Shown: positions 63,936 to 64,000 of the stretch, piece by piece
Position numbering within the stretch: the stretch's first letter is position 1
How the letters are laid out: the number at the start of each line of letters is the position of its first letter
Source of the DNA: Holtiella tumoricola
GTDB taxonomy: Bacteria; Bacillota; Clostridia; Lachnospirales; Cellulosilyticaceae
NCBI RefSeq assembly: GCF_027857615.1
Contig: NZ_JAQIFT010000061.1
Location: 186,001 to 250,000, forward strand
Length of the DNA stretch: 64,000 nucleotides
Direction: 5' to 3'
Notes under the pieces: generated by a model
Told to the model about the DNA's origin: nothing
Database searches by the model: none
Seen by the model: the letters and a program-made list of their open reading frames with translations, nothing else
Program-made: the position numbers and the translations under genes

Positions 63936-64000
63936 ATTTATCATTATCTGTATGATTTTGTTTGTTTCTTTTGCTTCGTATGATCTTTATTACAATGACT
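63934..64000 (-). CDS. Possible C-terminal end of a gene leaving the window
   Basis: On the minus strand a frame reads VIVIKIIRSKRNKQNHTDNDK and then stops at 63934-63936, next to the terminator. A hydrophobic stretch followed by a basic, polar tail would fit the end of a membrane protein. Only 21 codons are visible, so this is tentative. Confidence 0.35.
   Translation of the reverse strand, partial: VIVIKIIRSKRNKQNHTDNDK

Overview
The window looks like a chromosomal segment of a low-GC, anaerobic, endospore-forming Clostridia, most like Lachnospirales and possibly a Cellulosilyticum-like glycan degrader. That placement is inferred from AT-rich intergenic DNA, strong AGGAGG-type ribosome binding sites, sporulation genes (sipL, yabG, spoVB, a CotS-like gene), Cys-type sulfatases and many mannoside-active enzymes. 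No rRNA, tRNA, CRISPR array, insertion sequence or prophage was recognised.

Region 1 (1-14.7 kb) is a glycan-utilisation locus. Two Cys-type sulfatases and a LacI regulator run leftward. A GH38 alpha-mannosidase and a GH3 glycosidase, translationally coupled, run rightward from the same 0.5-kb regulatory gap. An AraC regulator, a second LacI paralogue and a CUT1 ABC importer (lipoprotein plus two permeases, no ATPase) follow. Together they could import and trim a sulfated, mannose-containing glycan. The importer promoter region carries two abutting 20-bp palindromes.

Region 2 (15-36.4 kb) is mostly housekeeping and sporulation: a GntR/FCD regulator overlapping ispE, a CheV-like protein, sipL, yabG, phosphoglucomutase, a PEGA-domain membrane protein, a CotS-like protein, a CCA-adding enzyme, a SpoVB flippase, a Cu/Zn superoxide dismutase, an M13 peptidase, a YqxD-family protein and a transaldolase-like aldolase. 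It holds an unexplained ~0.5-kb structured noncoding stretch at about 28.74-29.28 kb, next to a previously missed 47-residue ORF.

Region 3 (36.4-46.3 kb) begins with a second ~0.5-kb noncoding element (36420-36924), closed by an 11-bp terminal inverted repeat and containing a long nested arm. It is either a large structured RNA or a MITE-like element. Then come an asparaginase, a lipase-like protein lacking the catalytic serine, an XPD/DinG-like helicase-nuclease with an internal 39-bp tandem repeat, an LRR protein, topoisomerase III and small membrane proteins.

Region 4 (46.3-54.5 kb) is a second mannoside locus: a GH38 mannosidase, a phosphomannose isomerase with an extra N-terminal domain, a GntR/UTRA regulator and a GH38-like DUF5054 protein, divergent from a ROK sugar kinase. 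Three palindromes of the GntR form GT-TATA-AC lie in the shared promoter at exactly 32-bp spacing. Mannosidase, kinase and isomerase would convert mannosides to fructose-6-phosphate.

Region 5 (54.6-64 kb) holds a Dabb protein, a secreted triple-repeat protein, a copA-csoR copper operon (with a CopZ-like domain fused to CopA that also has its own internal ribosome binding site), a TcdA-like enzyme, a YjiH-family membrane protein, a DUF2812 gene broken by an in-frame stop, and class II fructose-bisphosphate aldolase.
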